Shown piece after piece: positions 47,968-56,822 of a stretch of DNA of 64,000 bases. Under the pieces are notes generated by a model. That model did not search any database. It was not told the DNA's origin and worked only from the letters and a program-made list of their open reading frames with translations. Position numbers and translations under genes: made by a program. The DNA is from Methanofervidicoccus sp. A16 (GTDB lineage: Archaea; AGJL01; Methanococci; Methanococcales; Methanococcaceae), in contig NZ_CP022242.1 in the NCBI RefSeq assembly GCF_003351865.1, forward strand, positions 124,001 through 188,000, read 5' to 3'. The number at the start of each line of letters is the position of its first letter. Position 1 is the first letter of the stretch.

Positions 47968-48930
47968 GTGGATGGGGAGATTATAATAGAGAGAATAACT
48001 GCAAAAAAGGTTTTTAAAAACTCAAAAATAGGTATTAAAATAACAACTTTAACACCAGTAGGAATAGGTTATCACATCATTCCAGTGAAAAACCCTGACT
48101 ATGTTATATCCGACATCGAGAATATAATAGCGCCAGAACTTGTTGGACACCCTGTATCGGATCAGGACCTAATAGATTCTATAATATGTAGTACTCCAAT
48201 AGAGGATACAGTTACAACCATGGGAGTCTCTCTAAGTGTCTCCCAGGCGGCAGCCAATGCCTTAGAGATACCTTTATTTAAGTATATTGGAGGTGCCCTC
48301 TCCACTCAGTTACCAAGTGTAGCCTGTCCTCTACTCTCTGACGGTGAGGGAGATCTTATAGTAATACCTATAACTGAATCGATAGAGGAGATGGTATACC
48401 TCTACAAAAAACTATTGGAGAGTCTCTCCATTACATATAAAGATACAGTTGTAGATATAGAGGGAAGATATAGGTGTAAAAACATCTTTCAGGAGTTAGA
48501 TAGATTTAAAGGGATAGTATCTGAAGTATCTGAGGAGGAAGATATTAAAATACTGGTAGGTACCTCACTAAGGGAGAATATAGATGATAATGAGATATTT
48601 GAAAAAATATCCGACCTAGATTATTTAGAAAGTCCTAAAACTGTAGAATTTGACGGTATTTTAACTACAGAGGATATAGATGATGTAGCAGACTTCTCAA
48701 AGGTAGAACCCTATACAGTTAGTACATTAAGTGAGTTGTACTACTATATAGAGTATATACTTGAGAGAGGTTTAAATCCTCTAATAGCAGGTAATAATCC
48801 CACCTTTTCACATATTGCAGTAGGTTTAAAGACACCCCTTATAAGATGCAGTATAAACTCCAATATTTTAAATGAACTATGGGATATAGAGAGAATACTT
48901 AATAATCCCTATATAAATAAACTATTGTAG
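47968..48930 (+). CDS. Enolase-like protein, probably not catalytic
   Basis: A 320-residue protein at the position where many archaea carry enolase (after rpoK). The N-terminal part keeps enolase character: VSLSVSQAAANALEIPLFKYIGG parallels the family's A-A-A-x-x-L-x-L-P-L-Y-x-Y-I/L-G-G stretch. But it is 100 residues shorter than real enolase (about 420). The Mg2+-binding D/E/D strands are not recognisable. The region matching the catalytic lysine and NQ(I/V)GT reads VEPYTVSTLSE, and the SHRSGE loop reads AGNNPT. It is therefore likely a pseudoenzyme or has a new role. GTG start with GAGGT upstream. The rps2 gene usual for this locus does not follow. Confidence 0.75.
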   Translation: MDGEIIIERITAKKVFKNSKIGIKITTLTPVGIGYHIIPVKNPDYVISDIENIIAPELVGHPVSDQDLIDSIICSTPIEDTVTTMGVSLSVSQAAANALEIPLFKYIGGALSTQLPSVACPLLSDGEGDLIVIPITESIEEMVYLYKKLLESLSITYKDTVVDIEGRYRCKNIFQELDRFKGIVSEVSEEEDIKILVGTSLRENIDDNEIFEKISDLDYLESPKTVEFDGILTTEDIDDVADFSKVEPYTVSTLSELYYYIEYILERGLNPLIAGNNPTFSHIAVGLKTPLIRCSINSNILNELWDIERILNNPYINKLL

Positions 48931-49172
48931 TAGTAAATTTTCTATAAAGGGTCATGCTCTGTTTTGATTTTATTTTTTTATCTGGCCGTAATATTAACAT
49001 TTTAAAACTTATAATTAAAAAAATAAAATATAATAAATAATAAAAATTATAATTAAAATAAAAGACTGCAATAAAATTTGTGAAGATATAAAAGATGATC
49101 CTGTTGAGAATGATCTATGGGATTAAAACAGTATTATAGAATAATACACATGAAAATTACCCTAAACTAAAA

Positions 49173-49192
49173 CCGAAAACCTTATATATATG
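49173..49192 (+). promoter_or_regulatory. BRE/TATA promoter of tRNA-Val
   Basis: CCGAAAACCTTATATATATG lies 26-45 bases before the tRNA, with the same CCGAAAA BRE as at tRNA-Thr. Confidence 0.75.
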
Positions 49193-49217
49193 TTTATAGT
49201 ATTACAATAAATCGATT

Positions 49218-49291
49218 GGGCTCGTGGTCTAGCTGGCTATGATGCCGCCCTGACACGGCGGTGGTCGGGAGTTCGAATCTCCCCGAGCCCA
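49218..49291 (+). tRNA. tRNA-Val(GAC)
   Basis: Cloverleaf with acceptor GGGCTCG/CGAGCCC, anticodon loop CTGACAC (GAC, reading GUC/GUU), T arm CGGGAGTTCGAATCTCCCC, discriminator A73. The 3' CCA is not encoded (CTA follows), unlike most other tRNAs in this window. Confidence 0.96.
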
Positions 49292-49330
49292 CTATTTTTT
49301 TTAAGATGTTTTATTCGTATATTCAAATAT

Positions 49331-49786
49331 TTAATTGCTACTTTTTAATTTCAGAATAGTTTTTCTCAGATCTCCAGTTTCAAGTAATAATTTCTCAACA
49401 TCTTCTCTTTTAAATCCTTTCTCCTCCAAGAGTTCTACAGCCTCTCTAAAGAATCTCGATCTTCTCAATATCTCCTGAGATAATTTTTTCTTTAATTCCA
49501 TATACTCTTCCTTACTCATCCCAATACTCCTAAGAACCATATCCCGTAAAGGACATGGTTTACTTATCTTACAGCACCATACTAAACTGTTGAAACAGGT
49601 GCCCTTTCCTTCCCCTAATCTTGTTTTCTTTCCAAATTCTTCTTTTATCTTAATATACTCCTCAGGGGTCATCTTTAGTACCTCCAGTGCATCGTGTATA
49701 GGACAGTTCTTTATAGGGGGACAACAGAAGGCCAATCCTCTAAGATCCCCTCCCCTACATATATGAGATGGTGCATCCTTCCACAT
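49331..49786 (-). CDS. Methanogenesis marker protein 9-like cysteine-rich protein
   Basis: A protein of about 151 residues with two similar Cys clusters: ICRGGDLRGLAFCCPPIKNC and, about 40 residues later, CFNSLVWCCKISKPC. Each has a CC pair and a following C, suited to metal or Fe-S binding. The opening MWKDAPSHICRGGDL matches what I recall of methanogenesis marker protein 9, a family of unknown function conserved in methanogens. The C-terminal third is a charged helix. GTGGTGAT precedes the ATG at 49786, preferred over the GTG at 49798. It stands alone between tRNA-Val and the DUF366 gene. Confidence 0.7.
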   Translation of the reverse strand: MWKDAPSHICRGGDLRGLAFCCPPIKNCPIHDALEVLKMTPEEYIKIKEEFGKKTRLGEGKGTCFNSLVWCCKISKPCPLRDMVLRSIGMSKEEYMELKKKLSQEILRRSRFFREAVELLEEKGFKREDVEKLLLETGDLRKTILKLKSSN

Positions 49787-49985
49787 ATCTATCACCACAA
49801 TTTTACAGGCAGATTAACCTTAAAGTGTATTAGGATAAAATATAAATTTTTATCTTATAGATTAACAAGAATTCATTTTATTTCCTAATAATTATTATAA
49901 TAAAAATCCCATTCCTATTTAAATAACTATTAATTTTTACTTCTATTGTGAAAATTTTAATACTATTCTAATTTATGGTGAAAAA

Positions 49986-50612
49986 ATGAAGATTATACAC
50001 TTCAACACTGTTTCACTGATAATAGAAGAGAAAAGAATGACGTATACAGGAAAAGAATTGGAACCATTATGGGCCTTTGAAAGGTACAGCATCCAGAAGG
50101 ATAGTATTGTGGTTTTTAGAGGGAAGATAGAGGTACCTTTAGAGAATATGAAAGATCTAAAGGATGTAAAGGAGGAAGGTTTTAGGAGCAAAGTATTGAT
50201 AACTTCTTTAGATGCCATAAATTTCATTCTCGAACATTTCGACAATCCAGATTTAAAGATGGCGTATTTAAGGCAGAGGCTTCTAGTGCTTATAACTAAG
50301 GAGGTACTGGAGGAGATCTCTGGGAAAAAGATAACAAGGAAAGGTGATGATCTGTACTATAAAGGGGGGAAGTTGTCAGTATCTATAGCCTCCAGGGGTA
50401 TATCTTCGGGAAAGATACATTTAGGTATAAACCTTTCTAAGAAAGGAACCCCATCTTATATTAAAACCTCATCATTAGAGGATCTAGGAATCGACATTGA
50501 AGAAGACACTATACTGGGTATTATGGAAACTATAGGAAGAAGATATGGAGAGGAGATGGACAAGATAGAGGAGGATATAAGAAAAACTAGATGTTTATAT
50601 GGTTCTTATTAA
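49986..50612 (+). CDS. DUF366-family protein
   Basis: A 208-residue protein resembling archaeal DUF366. Recognisable stretches are YTGKELEPLWAFE near the start and GKIHLGINLSKKGTPSYIKT in the C-terminal half; the glycine-rich segment may form a binding loop. Biochemical function is unknown to me. GGTGAAAA precedes the ATG. It has no close same-strand partner, so context adds little. Confidence 0.7.
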   Translation: MKIIHFNTVSLIIEEKRMTYTGKELEPLWAFERYSIQKDSIVVFRGKIEVPLENMKDLKDVKEEGFRSKVLITSLDAINFILEHFDNPDLKMAYLRQRLLVLITKEVLEEISGKKITRKGDDLYYKGGKLSVSIASRGISSGKIHLGINLSKKGTPSYIKTSSLEDLGIDIEEDTILGIMETIGRRYGEEMDKIEEDIRKTRCLYGSY

Positions 50613-50926
50613 GAAGATGTTTTAAAATACTACTCCAAATTTTCCATTAAAAAATAATTATAAAAAATTAAAAAGAAGGTTATAAAATAAAATTTTTAAC
50701 ATTGGTTGGATAACTATAAAGAGATAAATACCTTTCTTAATAAAGGATAACGGTTTTTACTTTTTAGCCATTAATATTTCTTTATTAAATATTTAGCACT
50801 ATTAAGATTTTTAATTTTTATAAATACTTATTAATAATCATAATTCTTATTATTTTTTTTATTGTTTAACTATTCACTTTGATGAGAACTTAAGTTAAAA
50901 AATTATTAAAAATCTTAACTTTTACT
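50613..50926. other. Intergenic region with end-like repeat motif
   Basis: AT-rich convergent gap. It contains CACTTTGATGAGAACTTAAG at about 50876-50895, similar to the right end of the dispersed elements, but no full element was found. Confidence 0.4.
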
Positions 50927-51931
50927 CTAATGTAAACTGGGATTTAAAACATATCCTTCGTTGTTGCCCTTAGTGATCACTATCTCCCCATCTATACCTA
51001 TTCTATCAAAAAACTCCTTAGAGGTTTCAACTACTTTCCTAATATCTTCCTTACCATTACATATAGAGTACAAGGTAGGCCCAAAACTGGATAACCCACT
51101 GTAGCCTACCCTCTGAAGTTCCCCTAGAAGATTCCTAACTATTTCCTTCTGAAGTCCCACTTCCACTTTTTTAAACCCTAAATACTGAAGTTTGTTGATA
51201 CCTTCACCAAATGAAACAATATCTCCCTCAACTATAGCAGGCAGGATTTTCATAAGGACAATGTGGCATATCCTCTGGGTCTCCTCTAAAGGCACAGGAC
51301 AGTACTTCTTAAAGATATCCACCTCCCTATCACCGTGGATGTTCTCTCCCTTAGGGATTGTAAGTACAATGTCCCACTTGAAGTCATGTCTGAATATTAG
51401 AGGAGGTACTCTGACATTTTTTGAGGCTGAAGAAGGAGCAAATATTTCCTTGTCCTTGCCCTTTCCAAAGGTATGCCCTCCGTCTACTATGAAACCTCCT
51501 CTCTCAAAGGCATATACACCTATTCCCGAGGTTCCTCCTCTACCTGTGATACTGGCTAGAGTTTTGATGTCTAACTCCTTGTTGTACACTTTTGATATCA
51601 ACATCCCTGTAGATAGTGCCATCTGGGTACCACTACCTAACCCACTGTGTAGGGGGATAATATCTTTCACTTTTATGTAGATCCCGTCCTCTCCAATATA
51701 TTTTAAAACCTTTTCAGATACTCTGAATACCCTATCTCTTATATTATTTAAAGTATCTTCAGGGATTCCTCTATACTCTATCTCTATCTCGATCTCTGAA
51801 CTCTCTTTACCCTCGATATGAAAGTTAGGGTAGTCTAATGCAATCCCCAATCCTCCGTCTACTCTACCTATACTTCCGTTGAGATCTATTAATCCAATAT
51901 GGATTCTTGAGGGGGATTTAAGAGTTATCAT
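50927..51931 (-). CDS. mptG: Beta-ribofuranosylaminobenzene 5'-phosphate synthase
   Basis: A 334-residue GHMP-kinase-fold enzyme that joins PRPP and p-aminobenzoate derivatives in the first committed step of tetrahydromethanopterin synthesis, a C1 carrier in methanogenesis. The GHMP-type loop PLHSGLGSGTQMALS (about 92-106), start SRIHIGLIDLNGSIGRVDGG, GRGGTSGIGVYAFERGGFIVDGG segments and YSGLSSFGPTLYS near the C-terminus support this. ATG at 51931; no strong ribosome-binding site is visible. The folded GHMP domain does not act as an ATP kinase in this family. Confidence 0.92.
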   Translation of the reverse strand: MITLKSPSRIHIGLIDLNGSIGRVDGGLGIALDYPNFHIEGKESSEIEIEIEYRGIPEDTLNNIRDRVFRVSEKVLKYIGEDGIYIKVKDIIPLHSGLGSGTQMALSTGMLISKVYNKELDIKTLASITGRGGTSGIGVYAFERGGFIVDGGHTFGKGKDKEIFAPSSASKNVRVPPLIFRHDFKWDIVLTIPKGENIHGDREVDIFKKYCPVPLEETQRICHIVLMKILPAIVEGDIVSFGEGINKLQYLGFKKVEVGLQKEIVRNLLGELQRVGYSGLSSFGPTLYSICNGKEDIRKVVETSKEFFDRIGIDGEIVITKGNNEGYVLNPSLH

Positions 51932-52562
51932 AAAACTGCACCAATTTTGTTTTACTTTAAACCTGAAATTTTCTCTGCTTTTCTAGTGTTCTGACATCCC
52001 GAGGAGATACAGTAAAATTTTATGTGTTTATCCAGTATTTAATTTTTTATTTATTAATTTATAAAAAATAATAAAGGCAAGTAAAAATACAATATCTTTA
52101 ATACCCTAGCTCCCATCAAAAGGATAGTTTAAAAAAAAATAATAAAAATAATTATAAAAAAAATAATTATGATAAAAAAGAAAATTTAAAAATAAATAAT
52201 AAAATAAAAATGTTTAAAAAATAAAAAACTTCTATCATCCCAGATATAAAATTTTAAAAAGAAGATTGGAGGGGAATAGCCCTCTGAATATCTTTTAATA
52301 TAGTGGATACCAGAATAAGATCTCCTATCTTACATAAGTGATTAGAAAGATCCTAGAATGTTTAATAGTATTTTATATTATAGATTTTATACTGATTATT
52401 TTAATCATGATTTTTAATTATAACAATTATTATTATTTTTCATTTTTTTATTGTTCTTTTAATCACTACTTGGTGGGAACTAAGGTATATTATTTTATAT
52501 TATCACTTTGGTGGGAACTAGGGTTCTTTAATATATTTCCAATGTTTAAGCTTTTAAATTTG
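51932..52562. other. Intergenic region with a family A repeat
   Basis: About 630 bases. The family A element at 52104-52485 fills the middle. A second end motif (CACTTTGGTGGGAACTAGGG) follows at 52504-52523. An 80-codon ORF running through the element (52338-52580) is Phe/Tyr/Ile-rich and judged spurious. Confidence 0.55.
52104..52485 (+). repeat. Dispersed intergenic element, family A, copy 3
   Basis: About 380 bases bounded by CCCTAGCTCCCATCAAAAG and CTTGGTGGGAACTAAGG. The core keeps TAAGAT-ctcct-ATCTTA, GATCCTAGAATGTTTAATAG and ACTGATTATTTTAATCATGA, shared with the other family A copies, while the CTCTGAAT hairpin is damaged on its right arm. Confidence 0.75.
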
Positions 52563-52880
52563 CTAAATTCCAACAACTAAAGACAGTAGTAAATGAATCA
52601 CCACTCCAATTAATACAGAAACACCTAAATTCTTCCATTTTCCGTATGATAAAAATACAAATACTAATGCTACGATGCTCACACCTATATTTTCAAAATC
52701 AATGGGAAAGGATACTAAGGAGGTAATAAAAAGTGCAGATATTATAGCTGTCGATGAATAGGGAAGGAATTCATTAATGCCCTTTAATCTTTTAAATTTT
52801 TCGCTAAAATATAGGGGTAAAAACCTTGTTAGATATGTTCCTATGGCGACTAATACTATGGCAATGTAATGCTCTATCAT
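52563..52880 (-). CDS. azlD: AzlD-like branched-chain amino acid exporter subunit
   Basis: A 105-residue membrane protein with about four hydrophobic segments. The conserved TYLTRFLPLYF (about 15-25) and the FLPYSSTAIISALF stretch match AzlD. Its ATG overlaps the AzlC stop as ATGA, so translation is coupled. With AzlC it forms an amino acid exporter. No regulator such as AzlB is present nearby. Confidence 0.85.
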   Translation of the reverse strand: MIEHYIAIVLVAIGTYLTRFLPLYFSEKFKRLKGINEFLPYSSTAIISALFITSLVSFPIDFENIGVSIVALVFVFLSYGKWKNLGVSVLIGVVIHLLLSLVVGI

Positions 52881-53518
52881 TTTCCCACCTTTATTTTTAA
52901 CAACAGTATTGGAGTTAGAATACCTGCAAGTAGTATTCCAACAGAAGTATATCCAAGATAATGGAATAGAAGGGAGATAGATCCTCCGATCAGTGCAGAG
53001 ATTATATGAGATCCTTTAAGGTTTGAAATTAGAAGGACTAAAAACAGTGCTGGAAATGAGAATGTTAAGGAAGGTATCAAGATTTTATTAGAGAGTAGGA
53101 TTGACCCGCCCAGGATACCAATTAAAGTTCCTAAAATCCATGACAAATAAGCTCCCAACTCTAAACCTAAGATAAATTCCTCACTATTTGGTGCATTTAA
53201 AGATAAGGCAAAAACCTCATCTGTCAATCCAAATGCTGTTATAAAGTGGTTTTTTATTTCAAATCTTTCGGAGATTATACAACTATAAATTATATATCTT
53301 AGGTTTAAAAGTAATGGAACAACTACTGCATCTATAAAGGAATGGGGCATAAGGGAAATTAACGCGAATTGACTTGTTCCACCGAATATCAATGCCGATG
53401 CAAGAAGTATTTCAACTTCGTTAAATCCTAATGTTAAGGCTGTTATTCCAAAGGTTATACCAATGGGAATATAACCAAGTGCTATAGGGATACTAGCAAT
53501 GATTCCTTTAATAAACAT
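52877..53518 (-). CDS. azlC: AzlC-like branched-chain amino acid exporter permease
   Basis: A 213-residue integral membrane protein with several hydrophobic helices. The family markers are IPIALGYIPIGITFG near the N-terminus, ASALIFGGTSQFALISLM, and GLTDEVFALSLN mid-protein. AzlCD-type transporters export branched-chain amino acids. The ribosome-binding site is a full AGGAGGA, unlike the GGTGA type used by most genes here. Together with Phe/Leu-rich low-GC codons this hints at acquisition from elsewhere, though AzlCD is common in archaea. Confidence 0.88.
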   Translation of the reverse strand: MFIKGIIASIPIALGYIPIGITFGITALTLGFNEVEILLASALIFGGTSQFALISLMPHSFIDAVVVPLLLNLRYIIYSCIISERFEIKNHFITAFGLTDEVFALSLNAPNSEEFILGLELGAYLSWILGTLIGILGGSILLSNKILIPSLTFSFPALFLVLLISNLKGSHIISALIGGSISLLFHYLGYTSVGILLAGILTPILLLKIKVGK

Positions 53519-53735
53519 GACTATTCCTCCTTTTTAGAGGGAAAGATTATCTGCTCAGTTATATTATTTACCATAGATTAACAGTATCTATCCGTCATCT
53601 TTTTTACACATCCACAATTTATAATATAAATACATTTATATCGTATTGAGTTTAAAATAATTTAAAATAAATTCCATATACATTCTGATAAAATTAGGGA
53701 GTATTATTAAAAGTAGGCTTATATTGGTGAAAAAT

Positions 53736-54950
53736 ATGAACTTTAGAATAATAGATAACGGCGTCACAGCTCCAAAAGGTTTCAAAGCAAATGGCTATAA
53801 AAATGGAAAGTATGGTGTAGGTATAATATACTCTGAGAAAAACTGTACTGGTGCAGGAACCTTTACAACCAATAAAGTTGTTGCCCATCCTGTTAGGATA
53901 TCCAAGGAGGTACTGAAGAATAACAGGGATAGGTTAAGATGTATTGTAGTAAACAGTGGAAATGCCAACTGTTTTACTAAGAATGGATACGAAGATGGAA
54001 AAAGAATGATATCTAAAACTGCAGAACTCCTAAATATCCCTGAGGATTCCATCTTAATAGCCTCCACTGGAGTTATTGGAAGAAAGATGCCTATGGATAC
54101 AATACTTTCTCAAATAGAAGAAACATATAAGAGGTTGAAAGAAGAAAGTAATAACTACAACTTCGCTCTCTCTATACTTACTACCGACAGATTTCCAAAA
54201 ACTCTTGCCCTTGAATTTGAGGTAGATGGTAGAAAGGTGAGGATAGGAGGTACTGCAAAGGGTGCTGGAATGATAGCACCTAATATGCTCCATGCAACAA
54301 TGCTCTCCTTTATTACTACAGATATCAAGATAGATCCAGAGGATTTAAAGGTAGTACTCCAGGATGTAGTAGATGAAACCTTTAACAACATCGTTGTAGA
54401 TGGAGATACAAGTACCAACGATACTGTATTTATCCTTGCAAATGGAGAGAGTGGAGTTAGATACGAGGAGTGTCCTGAGTTGTTCAAAGACGCTCTCCAT
54501 TATATATGTAGGGAACTGGCTAAGATGATCGTAATGGATGGAGAGGGAAGTACAAAGATGATGGAGGTTGTAGTAAAGGGTTGTGCCTCAAAGGAGGATG
54601 CTATTAAGGCATCAAAGAGTATCGTTAGATCCTTACTTGTAAAGACTGCTCTCTATGGTGGAGATCCAAACTGGGGTAGAATAGCCGCTGCAGTGGGATA
54701 CAGTGGGGCAGAGATGGATATGAAGGTTATGGATATTGTAATATCCGATTATAAGAGGGAGGTCTATCTAGTTAAAGATGGAGATCCTATAGATGAGGAG
54801 AGTGAGGAGTTCAAAGTGGCAGAGAAGATTATGAAGAACGACAAGATTAAGATAGTTGTAGATCTGAAGATGGGGAAATATAAGAATACCTCCTACGGTT
54901 GTGATCTAACCCATGACTATGTAACCCTTAATTCCGAATACACTACTTGA
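53736..54950 (+). CDS. argJ: Bifunctional glutamate N-acetyltransferase/ornithine acetyltransferase ArgJ
   Basis: A 404-residue ArgJ that moves acetyl from N-acetylornithine to glutamate in arginine synthesis. The self-cleavage motif GAGMIAPNMLHATMLSFITT is complete, with the nucleophilic threonine at T188 (HATML). TFTTNKVVAHPV and VNSGNANCFT lie in the N-terminal half. Near the C-terminus GGDPNWGRIAAAVGYSG is diagnostic. GGTGA lies just upstream of the ATG at 53736, so the TTG three codons earlier was not used. It is not linked to other arg genes in this window. Confidence 0.96.
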   Translation: MNFRIIDNGVTAPKGFKANGYKNGKYGVGIIYSEKNCTGAGTFTTNKVVAHPVRISKEVLKNNRDRLRCIVVNSGNANCFTKNGYEDGKRMISKTAELLNIPEDSILIASTGVIGRKMPMDTILSQIEETYKRLKEESNNYNFALSILTTDRFPKTLALEFEVDGRKVRIGGTAKGAGMIAPNMLHATMLSFITTDIKIDPEDLKVVLQDVVDETFNNIVVDGDTSTNDTVFILANGESGVRYEECPELFKDALHYICRELAKMIVMDGEGSTKMMEVVVKGCASKEDAIKASKSIVRSLLVKTALYGGDPNWGRIAAAVGYSGAEMDMKVMDIVISDYKREVYLVKDGDPIDEESEEFKVAEKIMKNDKIKIVVDLKMGKYKNTSYGCDLTHDYVTLNSEYTT

Positions 54951-54971
54951 ATATTTACATATATGGATTAA

Positions 54972-54986
54972 CGAAAAGTATATATA
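54972..54986 (+). promoter_or_regulatory. BRE/TATA promoter of the tRNA-Arg/tRNA-Glu pair
   Basis: CGAAAAGTATATATA, nearly identical to the tRNA-Thr promoter, lies just after argJ and about 46 bases before tRNA-Arg. It probably drives both tRNAs. Confidence 0.75.
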
Positions 54987-55031
54987 GGAGAACTGATATT
55001 GTAGTGTATGCTTTTGAAGTATTTCTTTTAT

Positions 55032-55109
55032 GGGCCCGTGGCCTAGCCTGGATACGGCACCGGCCTTCTAAGCCGGGGGTCGGGGGTTCAAATCCCCCCG
55101 GGTCCGCCA
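55032..55109 (+). tRNA. tRNA-Arg(TCT)
   Basis: Cloverleaf with acceptor GGGCCCG/CGGGTCC (one G-T wobble), anticodon loop CTTCTAA (TCT, reading AGA) on a CCGGC/GCCGG stem, T arm GGGGGTTCAAATCCCCC, discriminator G73 and encoded CCA. AGA is a heavily used Arg codon in this genome. Confidence 0.96.
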
Positions 55110-55133
55110 TGGATCTTTTTTCCTATTAACATT

Positions 55134-55208
55134 GCTCCAGTGGTGTAGCCCGGCCAATCATGCGGGCCTTTCGAGCCCGCGACTCGGGTTCAAATCCCGA
55201 CTGGAGCA
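55134..55208 (+). tRNA. tRNA-Glu(TTC)
   Basis: Cloverleaf with acceptor GCTCCAG/CTGGAGC, anticodon loop CTTTCGA (TTC, reading GAA/GAG) on a CGGGC/GCCCG stem, T arm TCGGGTTCAAATCCCGA, discriminator A73. CCA is not encoded. It lies 24 bases after tRNA-Arg and is probably in the same transcript. Confidence 0.96.
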
Positions 55209-55506
55209 TATTATTTTCTTGTCGTTATCCTCTTTTATTATTTTAACTGTTTTTTTTTAAATTCTACCATATTAATTTAGAAGGGAATCCTGTTTATTCT
55301 TTTTTAGGATTTTTTGAAACAATTCAGAGAAAGTTGTTATATAGAGACTTTTTACATTTTATTTTTATTACTATTTTTGTTTTAATTACTCAAAAATTAA
55401 ATATTATAATAAAATAATAAGTGTAAACATTTTTTGAATATTTCTGGAAACTCTAAAAAGAGACTAAATATTAATTTAGTTAACGAGATTTCCATCGTGT
55501 ATAACC

Positions 55507-56238
55507 ATGGATCTAAAAGTTATTCATCTAAAGGGGATAGATTCTACAAACAGATACTGTTATAAGTTAGGTAAAGAAGGTAAGAGAAACTTAGTTGTTA
55601 TTGCAGAAGTTCAAAGTGCTGGAGTGGGAAGACTTGGGAGGAGGTGGTATTCTAACTACGGTGGACTCTACTTCTCGATACTACTTGATTTAAAAGAGTA
55701 TTTAAATGACAGGGAGGAAAGTATTGGTAAGTTGAACTTTATAGGTTCTATCTCCGTCTATGAGACGTTGATAGAGTATTTACCTAAAAACCTGCGAGAA
55801 TCTATAGGTATAAAATTCCCCAACGATGTTATCGTTAGTGTCAATAGAGATAAAAAGATATGTGGTATCCTCTCGGAGATAAACTGGGATCATAAGTTTG
55901 TCGTCTTAGGGATAGGTATAAATATCAACAACCATATTCCAGAGGATCTAAAAGATACTGCAGTATCTCTGCGGGAACTGTGTAAAAGGGAGTACGATAG
56001 GTTTGAAATTTTCTATAGATTTCTCAGTAGATTTAAGGACAACTTCCATCTAGAGGATAGGGAGATTCTAAAAAAATATGAAAAGTACTCCAAAACCCTT
56101 GGTAGATACGTCAAAGTAGTAACACCAAATGAAGAAATAACTGGAACAGTTTTTAAGATTGACTATGGTGGAATATACCTCTCTACGCTGGAGGGCATCC
56201 GATATATAAATGTTGGAGATTGCATCCACCTTAGATGA
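55507..56238 (+). CDS. birA: Biotin--[acetyl-CoA carboxylase] ligase, lacking the DNA-binding domain
   Basis: A 243-residue monofunctional biotin protein ligase. It lacks the N-terminal winged helix of bacterial BirA, so it is not a repressor. The biotin/ATP site is GVGRLGRRW (39-47), followed by KFPNDVIV and the GILSEINWDH strand. A C-terminal SH3-like domain contains VVTPNEEITGTVFKIDYGG. It would biotinylate pyruvate carboxylase in a methanogen. The start is an ATG at 55507 with only weak ribosome-binding sequence. Confidence 0.93.
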   Translation: MDLKVIHLKGIDSTNRYCYKLGKEGKRNLVVIAEVQSAGVGRLGRRWYSNYGGLYFSILLDLKEYLNDREESIGKLNFIGSISVYETLIEYLPKNLRESIGIKFPNDVIVSVNRDKKICGILSEINWDHKFVVLGIGININNHIPEDLKDTAVSLRELCKREYDRFEIFYRFLSRFKDNFHLEDREILKKYEKYSKTLGRYVKVVTPNEEITGTVFKIDYGGIYLSTLEGIRYINVGDCIHLR

Positions 56239-56822
56239 ATTTTAATTTTTCTATATTAGAAAGATGGTAATCTTAATAATAAAATTAACTACATCCTGTA
56301 GGGTGTTTCTAAGTACTATAAAATAAAAAGATGTTATTCTTTAAACAATAAAACTTTTTAAACTAGGAGCGACTATCGAGAATTCTAATAAAAAAGGAAG
56401 TGTAAATAATAGATAAAAATCGCTATTAATACATAAATAATTTTTTATTTTTTTAAAATTATAAATTATTAATAAATAATAAATAATTAAAATTAAAATA
56501 GGATTAAGATAAAAAATAAAAAAATAATAAAAAAAGTAATAGGTAAAAAAGATTAATAGAAATCCACTCCTACTTCTCCAGTATTCAGTGTAAACTAGAA
56601 GATAAGGATTAATTTTAACTTTTTTATTTTATCTGTGTCCGTTCTTTAACTACTTTTATATTTTTAGATTTTAATTATTTTTATAATGATTATCTTCTAT
56701 TCAAGTTATTGTTGGCCCTAGTTTCTATCAAGTCAGTCTTCAGTAAAGATCCTGAAAGATATATAAGTTGTGTTTTTTACTATTCTTTTAATCGCTACTT
56801 TAATTAATAACACGGTTTATTA
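56239..56822. other. Intergenic region with motif C and repeat-end fragments
   Basis: About 580 bases between convergent genes. It contains motif C at 56549-56610 and, near 56715-56732, CCCTAGTTTCTATCAAGT, resembling the left end of the dispersed elements. No ORFs. Confidence 0.5.
56549..56610 (+). repeat. Motif C, copy 1
   Basis: The core ACTTCTCCAGTATTCAGTG, followed by TAAACTAGAAGATAAGG, matches the copy at 59552-59630 across about 55 bases. Possibly the core of another element family sharing the same terminal motifs. Confidence 0.55.

Noticed and set aside
52338-52580. An 80-codon ORF downstream of the beta-RFAP synthase gene
   Set aside because: It lies inside a family A repeat and overlaps azlD's end. 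Its Phe/Tyr/Ile/Asn-rich translation reflects AT-rich repeat DNA, with no ribosome-binding site.
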